Positions 1 through 5,331 of a stretch of DNA of 5,444 bases are shown here, one piece after another; within the stretch, counting starts at the first letter, position 1, and each line of letters starts with the position of its first letter. This stretch comes from Acidobacteriota bacterium (GTDB lineage Bacteria; Acidobacteriota; Thermoanaerobaculia; Multivoradales; JAHZIX01). Location of the stretch: assembly GCA_020439725.1 (NCBI GenBank), contig JAGQSE010000736.1, positions 1-5,444 of the forward strand. Reading direction: 5' to 3'. The notes beneath the pieces are model-generated. The model saw only the letters and a program-made list of their open reading frames with translations. It did not search any database and was not told the origin of the DNA. The translations under genes were made by a program, and so were the position numbers.

Positions 1-2
1 TT

Positions 3-130
3 TTTCCCCTCAACGCACCCAGAGATCAGTCAAGGCCGCGAGACTGCGACAAGGCTGGCGAAGCCACCCGGAGGGCTTGGCCTTGCGCCGGCGAAGCGGC
101 CGTCTAGACTGCTGGGTCGTTGAGGGGAAA
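3..130. repeat. Long nested inverted repeat, MITE-like or attC-like
   Basis: The outer arms at 3-22 and 112-130 are perfect complements over 19 bp, apart from one unpaired C at 16. Further complementary pairs nest inside: cagtc 27-31 with gactg 107-111, ggccgc 34-39 with gcggcc 96-101, caaggc 50-55 with gccttg 80-85, and agcc 62-65 with ggct 74-77. The whole stretch can fold into one long imperfect cruciform. Two readings fit. It could be a small non-autonomous foldback element with about 19-bp terminal repeats. It could also be an integron attC-like site, because the arms carry CTCAAC...GTTGAG, but the outermost base of each RYYYAAC/GTTRRRY core is wrong. The left flank is missing, so a target duplication cannot be tested. 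The inverted repeat itself is certain; its class is not. Confidence 0.6.
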
Positions 131-324
131 TGAGAAGAGAGGTCGGGTGGGGGAGCAGCGCCCGAAGGGCGACCGCCTTGGTCTGCTCAGCCTTCTCTGT
201 GTCCGGCTCCTGTTTTCCGCAGCCGCCGGCGGAGCCCTACCGGAGAAGCTATAGGTCTGGATACAGGGGGAATACAGGAGGGCGCCGCAAGTCGTTTGCC
301 TGCAGCAACCTGGCCCCTGGTCGC

Positions 325-416
325 GTCACCGTTTCATCGGTGCGGCGTCACGGTTTCATCCCTGAGCGCCGCGAAGCCCGTCACCGTTTCATCGGTGGGG
401 GCGTCACCGTTTCATC
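325..416. repeat. Four phased direct repeats of GTCACCGTTTCATC
   Basis: Copies lie at 325-338, 347-360 (one mismatch, CACGG for CACCG), 380-393 and 403-416. Start-to-start distances are 22, 33 and 23 bp, close to whole numbers of helical turns. Copies 1 and 3 extend identically through GGTG, giving the small dyad CACCG-tttcat-CGGTG (327-342 and 382-397). The set looks like two tandem pairs 55-56 bp apart. Multiple short repeats of this kind are known at the ends of IS21-family elements, where the transposase binds, and in arrays of operators or iterons. There is no transposase or replication gene in the window, so the role is open. Confidence 0.7.
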
Positions 417-476
417 TGGAAAAGTCCGGCGGATCCGCAGGGTTCTCCGCAGAGGGGGGCACCCCGAACGCGGTGA

Positions 477-572
477 GGGTGCTTCAATCGCCCGAGGGAC
501 GCACCCGATCTGTGGGAGGCCACCGAGAGCTGGGTCTTCGAGGCGAAATCTGGCCTCCGCAATCAAGCACCC
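477..572. other. Nested dyad past the 3' end of the ImmA-like gene
   Basis: The outer arms gggtgctt (477-484) and aagcaccc (565-572) are perfect 8-bp complements. The inner arms ggaggcca (515-522) and tggcctcc (551-558) are another perfect 8-bp pair nested inside. The element starts 26 bp beyond the stop of the leftward operon, so on the minus strand it would form a structured 3' untranslated region, possibly a processing or termination signal. No U-tract follows on either strand, so it is not called a Rho-independent terminator. Confidence 0.35.
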
Positions 573-598
573 CTCGGGGGGCTACGACTGAAGCAAGC

Positions 599-1384
599 CT
601 AGTCGCCCTCCAGGATCGACAGAAGGTGCGACTCGTCGCGCCACCACAGAAGCGACAGAACGTACCTCCCGACAACCAAGGTGTCCTCATGGACTGCGAA
701 TCGATCCAGTCCGTCCCCTTCGACCCAGGCCGAAACGGGAACGACCTCCTTCCCGCCTGGCTCGACGTCGTTCAACAGCTCGAACGCAACCGATTCCCGT
801 CCCGGGCGATCGACGGGCCAGATGCTATCTGGCACCAGCGGCCCTCTTACAAACCAACGCCATCGCCCAGCCCCCCGCTCGTTGCAGACGATCATTCCTG
901 GGAAGCTACCGAGCTTCACCAGTCGGATAGCGGTCGAGGTTAGGCTGGTCTCGTAGACATCAGCCAACTCTCTGACGCTATCGAAGACCAGCTCTCGGTC
1001 CTTCGCGTCGCGTCGGAACATTGGTTCGGGAAGGAGCAACTCGGCAGCGAACCTGTTGGCCCTCCGCTCGGGGTCCTCCTTCCCCCAGCTCAGTACGAAG
1101 TCCTGCTGACTGCAAGAGAACTGCGACACCGAACCACGGTCTCGCAGCCAGTGCCCGAGCTCATGTGCAGCCGTGAATCGCTGCCTCGCCCTGGAGCAGT
1201 CGGAATCGACCGTGATGATCGCTCGGTCCTCGTACCCGAGAATGCGGCCTGCACAGCCTTGGAGGGGCTCGTAGACAACCGTGGCGCCACACGAGAACGC
1301 TATTGCCTCGACATCGATCTCCCCAGGATGCTCGATCCCGAGAGAGGCCAAGAGGCGTAGCGGACTCCTGGAGGATCGGGTCAC
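599..1384 (-). CDS. ImmA/IrrE-family zinc metallopeptidase
   Basis: A 261-residue soluble protein of the ImmA/IrrE (COG2856) family. These gluzincin-like peptidases cleave repressors or other regulators to switch on mobile elements, DNA-damage responses or defence operons. The zinc motif is HELGH at residues 74-78 in FTAAHELGHWL. The following ERRANRFAAELLLP at 106-119 is the family's second signature, and E106 is the likely third metal ligand. The N-terminal part (LLASLGI...IDVEAIA) also fits the family. Residues from about 160 to 261 form a less conserved C-terminal domain, perhaps a sensor, with no recognised motif. Translation starts at GTG 1384, overlapping the upstream stop as GTGA, which implies translational coupling. 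The start has only a weak purine-rich site. It is the last gene of a three-gene operon divergent from the CBASS genes, which suggests a CapP-like regulatory role. Family is sure; target is inferred. Confidence 0.92.
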   Translation of the reverse strand: MTRSSRSPLRLLASLGIEHPGEIDVEAIAFSCGATVVYEPLQGCAGRILGYEDRAIITVDSDCSRARQRFTAAHELGHWLRDRGSVSQFSCSQQDFVLSWGKEDPERRANRFAAELLLPEPMFRRDAKDRELVFDSVRELADVYETSLTSTAIRLVKLGSFPGMIVCNERGAGRWRWFVRGPLVPDSIWPVDRPGRESVAFELLNDVEPGGKEVVPVSAWVEGDGLDRFAVHEDTLVVGRYVLSLLWWRDESHLLSILEGD

Positions 1385-1842
1385 CGTTGGTCTTCTTCGG
1401 ATGGGTCGAGTGAGTCGCTCTCATCCTCGATCACGCCGAGCGCAACCAGCTGTCGAAACGCGCCCTCAATGTCTTTGTCGCTCATCGTCTCGAAGTCCCG
1501 GAACTGGGCGGTCAATGCCGGCCGAAGGTCGGGATTACTGTTCAGGACTTCTCCCAGAATCCTCCGCATCCTCTCGGTCGCCCCGGCAACCCCCCGCTTG
1601 AGCGTCGTCCTATACGCCGTCACCGATCGCTCGTAGTCTCTTCTGGCGCTGGCTAGTTGGCGCTTCCGAAACGCCGAGACTGCGCCACTTAGGAGAGATC
1701 TCGTCTCTTCCGCCAGTTCACCCATACCGTCGGGCGTGACTCCGAGCGCATCCTGGAGTTCAGCCTCGGACGCGCCGTCGATGGACTCCGCAAGCGATGC
1801 CATCACCTGCCACATCGAGTCGCTCGAATCTCTCGTTGTCAT
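1381..1842 (-). CDS. Helical charged protein of unknown family between sigma-like protein and peptidase
   Basis: A 153-residue protein I do not recognise by name. It looks all-helical and soluble. An N-terminal helical part (residues 10-55, with WQVMASLAESIDG and ELAEETRSLLSGAV) is followed by a basic, coiled-coil-like stretch (56-95, rich in Arg/Ala: FRKRQLASARRDYERS). A C-terminal segment resembling a small winged-helix or dimerisation unit (119-139, SDKDIEGAFRQLVALGVIE) leads into a very acidic tail (140-153). There is no signal peptide, membrane segment or metal motif. The start is firm: ATG 1842 overlaps the sigma gene stop as ATGA, and GGAGG at 1853-1849 sits 6 nt upstream. Its place between a sigma-like protein and an ImmA-like peptidase makes an anti-sigma, adaptor or peptidase substrate role reasonable. 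That is inference from context only. Confidence 0.78.
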   Translation of the reverse strand: MTTRDSSDSMWQVMASLAESIDGASEAELQDALGVTPDGMGELAEETRSLLSGAVSAFRKRQLASARRDYERSVTAYRTTLKRGVAGATERMRRILGEVLNSNPDLRPALTAQFRDFETMSDKDIEGAFRQLVALGVIEDESDSLDPSEEDQR

Positions 1843-2459
1843 GCGAATCCTCCAAGCCCTTCGATGCGCGGGAGGCCGCGACGCAGTCTTCGGACTGCGG
1901 CTCGATACTCATTTTCGGATATCTCTGCAAGTTCCTGAATCTCCGGTCCCCCCATCCCCTCCTCCCACCCAGCGAGGATTTCGACCACATCTCTGTCTTC
2001 GCGAAAGTACTCGTGGATTCTGTTCAGATCTTCGCGGACTTCGAGCGCCGTCACTGGATTGCCCGAGGATGATCCGAAGGTCTCGACTGTTAGCTCGGAG
2101 CTTCTCGCATGATCCGAGTCCGGAACCTCGGCGGCATCGCCCCTCTCGCTCTTCGTTCTCCAGGCATAGGCGATGCTCTTGATTGCACCGTACAGGTGCT
2201 GCACGAAGGTGACTTTCGCGGGCTGCCACTTCCTATCTCCGTCAAGTGTCCTGAGCATGGCTTCCTGAATCAGGTCCTGTTCATCTCGGCCGCGTCGCAG
2301 GCGGCCCAGCCCCTTCGCGTAGTAGCGAGCCTTGAGCCGTAGCGCCAGAAGCTCCTCCGAGGTCAGGGAGGCGATCGCTTCGGTGACCTCGTCCGGACCT
2401 GCGGACTCATGGGCTTTGTCGCTCTTCGCCACGCTGTCTCTTCGTCTCTTCATGCTCAC
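1839..2459 (-). CDS. Sigma-70-like regulatory protein
   Basis: A 206-residue protein resembling a divergent sigma-70 or ECF-like factor. Residues about 35-100 look like region 2: DEQDLIQEAMLRTLDG at 59-74 matches the typical region 2.2 'DxxQEaflr' helix, followed by FVQHLYGAIKSIAYAW. A linker rich in Ser/Glu/Asp covers 101-140. Residues about 154-196 (DVVEILAGWEEGMGGPEIQ, then SENEYRAAVRRLRRGL) resemble a region 4 helix-turn-helix, with GPEIQELAEIS-ENEY as helix-turn-recognition helix. It may direct RNA polymerase to the divergent promoters or act as a DNA-binding regulator. The listed start is GTG 2459. ATG 2453, two codons in, is equally possible, and neither has a well-spaced ribosome site. 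It is the first gene of the coupled regulatory operon and starts 120 bp from the CBASS start. Family-level call is good; true sigma activity is unproven. Confidence 0.8.
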   Translation of the reverse strand: MSMKRRRDSVAKSDKAHESAGPDEVTEAIASLTSEELLALRLKARYYAKGLGRLRRGRDEQDLIQEAMLRTLDGDRKWQPAKVTFVQHLYGAIKSIAYAWRTKSERGDAAEVPDSDHARSSELTVETFGSSSGNPVTALEVREDLNRIHEYFREDRDVVEILAGWEEGMGGPEIQELAEISENEYRAAVRRLRRGLPRIEGLGGFA

Positions 2460-2471
2460 CGCATGCGGGAT

Positions 2472-2499
2472 CTGGACAAATTCGGCGCCGTCTGTCCAG
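2472..2499. promoter_or_regulatory. Candidate operator dyad in the divergent intergenic region
   Basis: CTGGACA (2472-2478) and TGTCCAG (2493-2499) are perfect 7-bp inverted repeats separated by 14 bp. An 8-bp palindrome CGGCGCCG (2483-2490) lies one base off the centre. It sits 13 bp before the leftward GTG start and 81 bp before the Cap5 start, in the only space where both promoters can lie. A dimeric regulator or sigma factor binding here could control both operons together. No convincing -35/-10 pair was found, so promoter positions are not assigned. Confidence 0.45.
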
Positions 2500-2534
2500 T
2501 TCGCTGGCTAGATGAGCATAGGGCATTGAGGGCG

Positions 2535-2558
2535 GAGAAGGCCGTTCTCACCGTGAGA
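2535..2558 (+). promoter_or_regulatory. Overlapping alternative hairpins before the Cap5 ribosome site
   Basis: GAGAA 2535-2539 can pair with TTCTC 2545-2549 (5-nt loop). The overlapping TCTCAC 2546-2551 is a perfect mirror-complement of GTGAGA 2553-2558. The two pairings share bases 2546-2549, so only one can form at a time in RNA. As DNA, TCTCAC-C-GTGAGA is a 13-bp operator-like palindrome. It lies two bases before the Shine-Dalgarno of the effector gene, so repression or translational gating is plausible but untested. Confidence 0.4.
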
Positions 2559-2560
2559 TC

Positions 2561-2567
2561 AAGGAGG
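2561..2567 (+). promoter_or_regulatory. Shine-Dalgarno that sets the Cap5 start
   Basis: AAGGAGG at 2561-2567 is a full-strength match to the anti-Shine-Dalgarno, 12 nt before ATG 2580. The gap is somewhat long. No other start codon lies at a better distance, and upstream in-frame starts have no such site, so this decides the start of the effector. Confidence 0.7.
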
Positions 2568-2579
2568 CAGATCGCCAAC

Positions 2580-3746
2580 ATGACGGAAGACCCAGGACTC
2601 ATCAAGGCTCCAGTTGCCAAGCCGAGCCGGAGCGTTCCCGCCCCAACGAGGCTCTTTCTCTACGTCCAAGCCGGCGGCCGATGCGAGTTCGACGGATGCA
2701 ACAAGTACCTCCTCGAACACTACCCGACCGAATCGCCTGGCAACTTCGCCGAGCAAGCACATATCTACGCCTTCGCGAAATCAGGACCTCGCGGGAGCGA
2801 GCCCGGTCGCCCAGCGGAGATCAACTCCATCGAGAATCTGATTCTCCTCTGCCCGGAGTGTCACCACCTCGTCGACTCGGTGGATCCAGCGAGCTATCCG
2901 GTCGAAGTCCTCAGGAAGTTCAAGCGCGACCATGAGGACCGGATCTTCTGGCTCACCGATCTCTCGAAGGACCGCGCGACCATCCCCCTCGTTATCAAGG
3001 GGCTGATCGTCAACCGTCCCGTGGAGATCTCCGACGAAGAGATGCAGGTCGCGGTAGCTCCGAGCTACTTGCGGCGCCGAGACAAGGTCGAGATCGACCT
3101 TACTGCCGTTCCAGACGAGCCAACGCTCCACTACTGGCAGTCAGCCGCTTCAACAATCGATCGACAAGTTCGTCGGCTGCTGGATCTACCGCCCGAGAAC
3201 GGGAGAAGTCTCCGGGTCTCGGTCTTCGGGCTGGCCGCCATACCCCTCCTGGTCTACCTCGGCTCCAGGCTGAGCGACAAGACCTCCGTCGACCTTTATC
3301 AGCGTCACCGTCACCCGGAGACCTGGAAGTGGTTTGACGAGCCTGGCGAGGCGAGATTCAGCTATCGCGTCACGGCCGAGGCGAGCGGATCCCCGGTCGC
3401 TCTTCTCATCAACATCAGCGGCAAGAACGATGTCCAGGCTGCTCACTCTGCCCTCGGTACCGAAGCGCAGGTCTACGAACTCACACTCGACGACCAAGCG
3501 CCCAACCCGCTCTGCCTCCGGACGCGGGATGACCTTGACCGTTTCACAACCACCTACAACCGACTGCTGTCCCACATCCGGGCAGCTCATCCACAACTCG
3601 AAGCCGTCCACGTCTTTCCCGCAGTTCCAGCGCCCATCGCGATCACACTGGGTCGGGCACGGTTGCCGAAGGTCGATCCGAGGCTCGTAATCTGGGACCG
3701 GGATTCGAGGGCCGGCGGCTTCACGCGAACACTGGAGATTTCATGA
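2580..3746 (+). CDS. cap5: CBASS effector, HNH endonuclease-SAVED fusion (Cap5-type)
   Basis: A 388-residue cytosolic effector. Cap5-type proteins bind a cyclic oligonucleotide in the SAVED domain, oligomerise and cut double-stranded DNA with the HNH domain, killing or arresting the infected cell. The HNH domain spans about 25-120: zinc cysteines C35 and C40 (RCEFDGC) and C91 and C94 (CPEC), catalytic-type H61 in EQAHIYAFAKSGPRG, N86 in SIENLILLC and H95/H96 in CHHLVD. The SAVED domain covers about 170-388, with the core VSVFGLAAIPLLVYLG (213-228) and the family-typical VHVFPAVPAPIAITLGRA (343-360) followed by PKVDPRLVIWDRD. All key residues are present, so it should be active. A longer frame reaches back to 2409, but it would overlap the divergent sigma gene. 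ATG 2580 behind AAGGAGG is preferred. Its stop overlaps the cyclase ATG (ATGA). Confidence 0.94.
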   Translation: MTEDPGLIKAPVAKPSRSVPAPTRLFLYVQAGGRCEFDGCNKYLLEHYPTESPGNFAEQAHIYAFAKSGPRGSEPGRPAEINSIENLILLCPECHHLVDSVDPASYPVEVLRKFKRDHEDRIFWLTDLSKDRATIPLVIKGLIVNRPVEISDEEMQVAVAPSYLRRRDKVEIDLTAVPDEPTLHYWQSAASTIDRQVRRLLDLPPENGRSLRVSVFGLAAIPLLVYLGSRLSDKTSVDLYQRHRHPETWKWFDEPGEARFSYRVTAEASGSPVALLINISGKNDVQAAHSALGTEAQVYELTLDDQAPNPLCLRTRDDLDRFTTTYNRLLSHIRAAHPQLEAVHVFPAVPAPIAITLGRARLPKVDPRLVIWDRDSRAGGFTRTLEIS

Positions 3747-4639
3747 CACCCAACGAGTACCTCAATCGGATCCTGGAACAGCAGACCTTCAAGGACGATG
3801 ACCAGGAACTTAAGGACCTCCGGCAACGACGGGACGACATTCGCGAGAGGCTGTTGGTCGAGTTCTCAAGCTCAGCGCCTTCGATTCGGTGGGCCGGTTC
3901 AATGGCCAAGAAAACGATGATCCGCGAAGCCTACGATGGCGACATGACCTGCTACTTCGAACATGATGAGACGTCGGCTGGCTCGACCCTCAAGGAGCTG
4001 TACGAGGCGACCGAGAAGGCCCTTCGGGTTGATTTCCAGGTCGAGCGGAAGACCTCCGCTCTTCGGGTCCGGGCACAAGACGATTGGACGACCGACCTGC
4101 ACATCGACGTCGTCCCCGGACGCTTCACGACCGACGATCGTGACGACGTGTTCCTGTACCAGGCAGGGGGTGAAAAGGAGCGGTTGAAGACGAATCTCGA
4201 AACGCACATCGAGCACATTCGGGACAGCGGCGTTCGAGAGGCGGTCAGGCTCATGAAGCTCTGGCGAACCCGCAACGGCATCGACTCGGCCAAGACCTTC
4301 GTCCTCGAGCTTCTGGTGGTGAAGCTCTTGCAAGACCACGTTGACGAGGAGCTCCCGAGCCAGCTCGAGCATGTCTGGACGGAATTCCGAGACCGCGCCT
4401 CCGAGCTCAGAGTCGAAGACCCCGCCAATTCCAACAATGACCTCAAGCCCCTTCTGGACGCTTGCCGAAGCTCTCTCCAGGTCGTGGCAGAGGACACGCT
4501 CTGGCAGATAGAGAATCAGGGTTGGGAGGCAGTCTTCGGAGAAGTCGACGACGTCGACGACCAGGACAAGCGTGAGTCTTTGGTCGCCGCGGCCGCTGCG
4601 GTCACTTCACCAACCCGGCCGTGGCTCGAGGGATCTTGA
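3743..4639 (+). CDS. CD-NTase, CBASS cyclic oligonucleotide synthase
   Basis: A 298-residue cGAS/DncV-like nucleotidyltransferase that makes the second messenger sensed by the neighbouring SAVED effector. The active site is intact: G52-S53 in RWAGSMAKKTMI, metal-binding D65 and D67 in YDGDMTCYFE, and the third acidic residue D122 in DLHIDVVPG (D118 nearby). Residues about 155-260 form the helical substrate-binding half (VREAVRLMKLWR, FVLELLVVKLL). The length is normal for a CD-NTase. The product cannot be read from sequence. Some Cap5 partners are known to use 3',2'-cGAMP, so a cyclic dinucleotide is a reasonable guess. ATG 3743 has GGAG at 3734-3737 and overlaps the Cap5 stop. The C-terminus ends RPWLEGS, a flexible tail suited to conjugation by the next gene, though it ends in Ser rather than Gly. 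The last codons overlap the E2 gene. Confidence 0.95.
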   Translation: MTPNEYLNRILEQQTFKDDDQELKDLRQRRDDIRERLLVEFSSSAPSIRWAGSMAKKTMIREAYDGDMTCYFEHDETSAGSTLKELYEATEKALRVDFQVERKTSALRVRAQDDWTTDLHIDVVPGRFTTDDRDDVFLYQAGGEKERLKTNLETHIEHIRDSGVREAVRLMKLWRTRNGIDSAKTFVLELLVVKLLQDHVDEELPSQLEHVWTEFRDRASELRVEDPANSNNDLKPLLDACRSSLQVVAEDTLWQIENQGWEAVFGEVDDVDDQDKRESLVAAAAAVTSPTRPWLEGS

Positions 4640-5331
4640 GCCGCCAGCCACCCGACGAGCTTGAGGATGACATCAGGACCGGGCTGCGGCTGCGGCAACC
4701 GAACCTCCACCTCCTCAGGGAGGATAGTGGCCTCGTCGTGCGCGGCATGTTTGCCGTCTTGTCCCCCGAAGGTAGGACCCTCGACCGCTACAAGATCTCG
4801 ATCGAGCTACCCGCCGACTACCCGAGGTCTCTTCCCGTCGTCCGTGAACTGGGTGGTCGAATCTCCCACGAGCCGGACTGCCACGTCGAACCCGATGGCC
4901 GGGCATGCATCCTGCTGCCGGATGACCGCTGGCGCTGCTTTCCACCTGGCGCACCATTTCAACAGTACTTGGACGGGCCTCTCCATGACTACTTCCTCGG
5001 GCAGAGTCTTGTCGAGCTTGGAGAGAGCTGGCCCTTCGGTGAGTGGAGGCACGGTGCCGACGGTATCCACGACTTCTATGTCGAGCTGCTACAGACCGAT
5101 GTGGCTGCGGAGATCGATCGCTTCCTCTTCTTGCTAGGGAAGCGAAGCGTGAAAGGGCATTGGGACTGCCCCTGCGACAGCGGGGAGAAGATCAAGCGAT
5201 GTTGCGCCGGACGGCTCTCAGATCTCCGACGGAAGATTCCGCCCCACGCCGCGAGGGAGGCGCGGAAGCTCTTGGGGTTCTCCCTCTCCCCATACAAGGG
5301 GCCACGAATGCGGAAGCTCACCTACCGTTAG
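4621..5331 (+). CDS. Stand-alone E2-like conjugating enzyme with C-terminal SEC-C zinc motif
   Basis: A 236-residue bacterial ubiquitin E2-like protein of the type II-short CBASS kind. It has no E1 adenylation domain, unlike the E1-E2 Cap2 of full type II systems. The UBC-like fold covers about 15-155: KISIELPADYP (58-68) is the beta-meander with the conserved Pro, H83 and C87-H88 precede the catalytic C96 in DGRACILLP, and FGEWRHGADGIHDFY (139-153) is a helix typical of these E2s. A SEC-C motif follows at 183-195 (CPCDSGEKIKRCC), the zinc-binding tail known from SecA and many other proteins, then a basic end. The expected role is to form a thioester with the cyclase C-terminus and attach it to a target or to other cyclase molecules. 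The start is uncertain: GTG 4621, or TTG 4636, which would give a TTGA overlap with the cyclase stop and has GAGGGA just upstream. No further gene follows before the window ends. Confidence 0.92.
   Translation: MARGILSRQPPDELEDDIRTGLRLRQPNLHLLREDSGLVVRGMFAVLSPEGRTLDRYKISIELPADYPRSLPVVRELGGRISHEPDCHVEPDGRACILLPDDRWRCFPPGAPFQQYLDGPLHDYFLGQSLVELGESWPFGEWRHGADGIHDFYVELLQTDVAAEIDRFLFLLGKRSVKGHWDCPCDSGEKIKRCCAGRLSDLRRKIPPHAAREARKLLGFSLSPYKGPRMRKLTYR

Larger units (their letters stand above)
131..598. other. Gene-free, dyad-rich flank downstream of the peptidase operon
   Basis: No convincing coding region is seen. The open frames here are Arg/Ser/Gly-rich, have no ribosome site and run through repeats. 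Instead the stretch is full of complementary segments: gagcag 153-158 with ctgctc 183-188 (enclosing cgccc-gaa-gggcg 159-171), cttctc 192-197 with gagaag 243-248, and ggctcc 205-210 with ggagcc 231-236. This pattern suggests structured RNA, terminators or remains of mobile DNA. I do not recognise an RNA family. No tRNA, rRNA or CRISPR signature is visible. Confidence 0.5.

Noticed and set aside
325..416. CRISPR array
   Set aside because: The repeats are only 14 bp, the spacers are about 8-19 bp and unequal, and there are no cas genes.
571..580. ccctcggggg stem as terminator of the leftward operon
   Set aside because: The loop would be only two or three bases and no U-tract follows on the minus strand.
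130..591. A 153-codon open frame on the + strand
   Set aside because: It starts inside the outer arm of the foldback repeat, runs through the direct-repeat array, is Arg/Gly/Ser-rich with no recognisable motif, and has no ribosome site. It is best explained by high GC.
1..600. Retron-type or other reverse-transcriptase-linked RNA
   Set aside because: The region is rich in hairpins, but there is no reverse transcriptase gene in the window and no recognisable msr/msd layout.
296..943. A 215-codon open frame on the + strand
   Set aside because: It begins at TTG in the repeat region and overlaps the 3' half of the peptidase gene on the other strand. Its composition (Pro/Ser/Arg) looks like an antisense shadow.
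2409..2579. A 57-codon N-terminal extension of the HNH-SAVED effector
   Set aside because: It would overlap the divergent sigma gene, matches nothing in the HNH family, and lacks a ribosome site. AAGGAGG before ATG 2580 supports the shorter protein.
4661..5137. A 158-codon open frame overlapping the E2 gene in another frame
   Set aside because: It is a Ser/Arg/Thr-rich shadow of the E2 coding sequence, which has a clear catalytic motif in its own frame.
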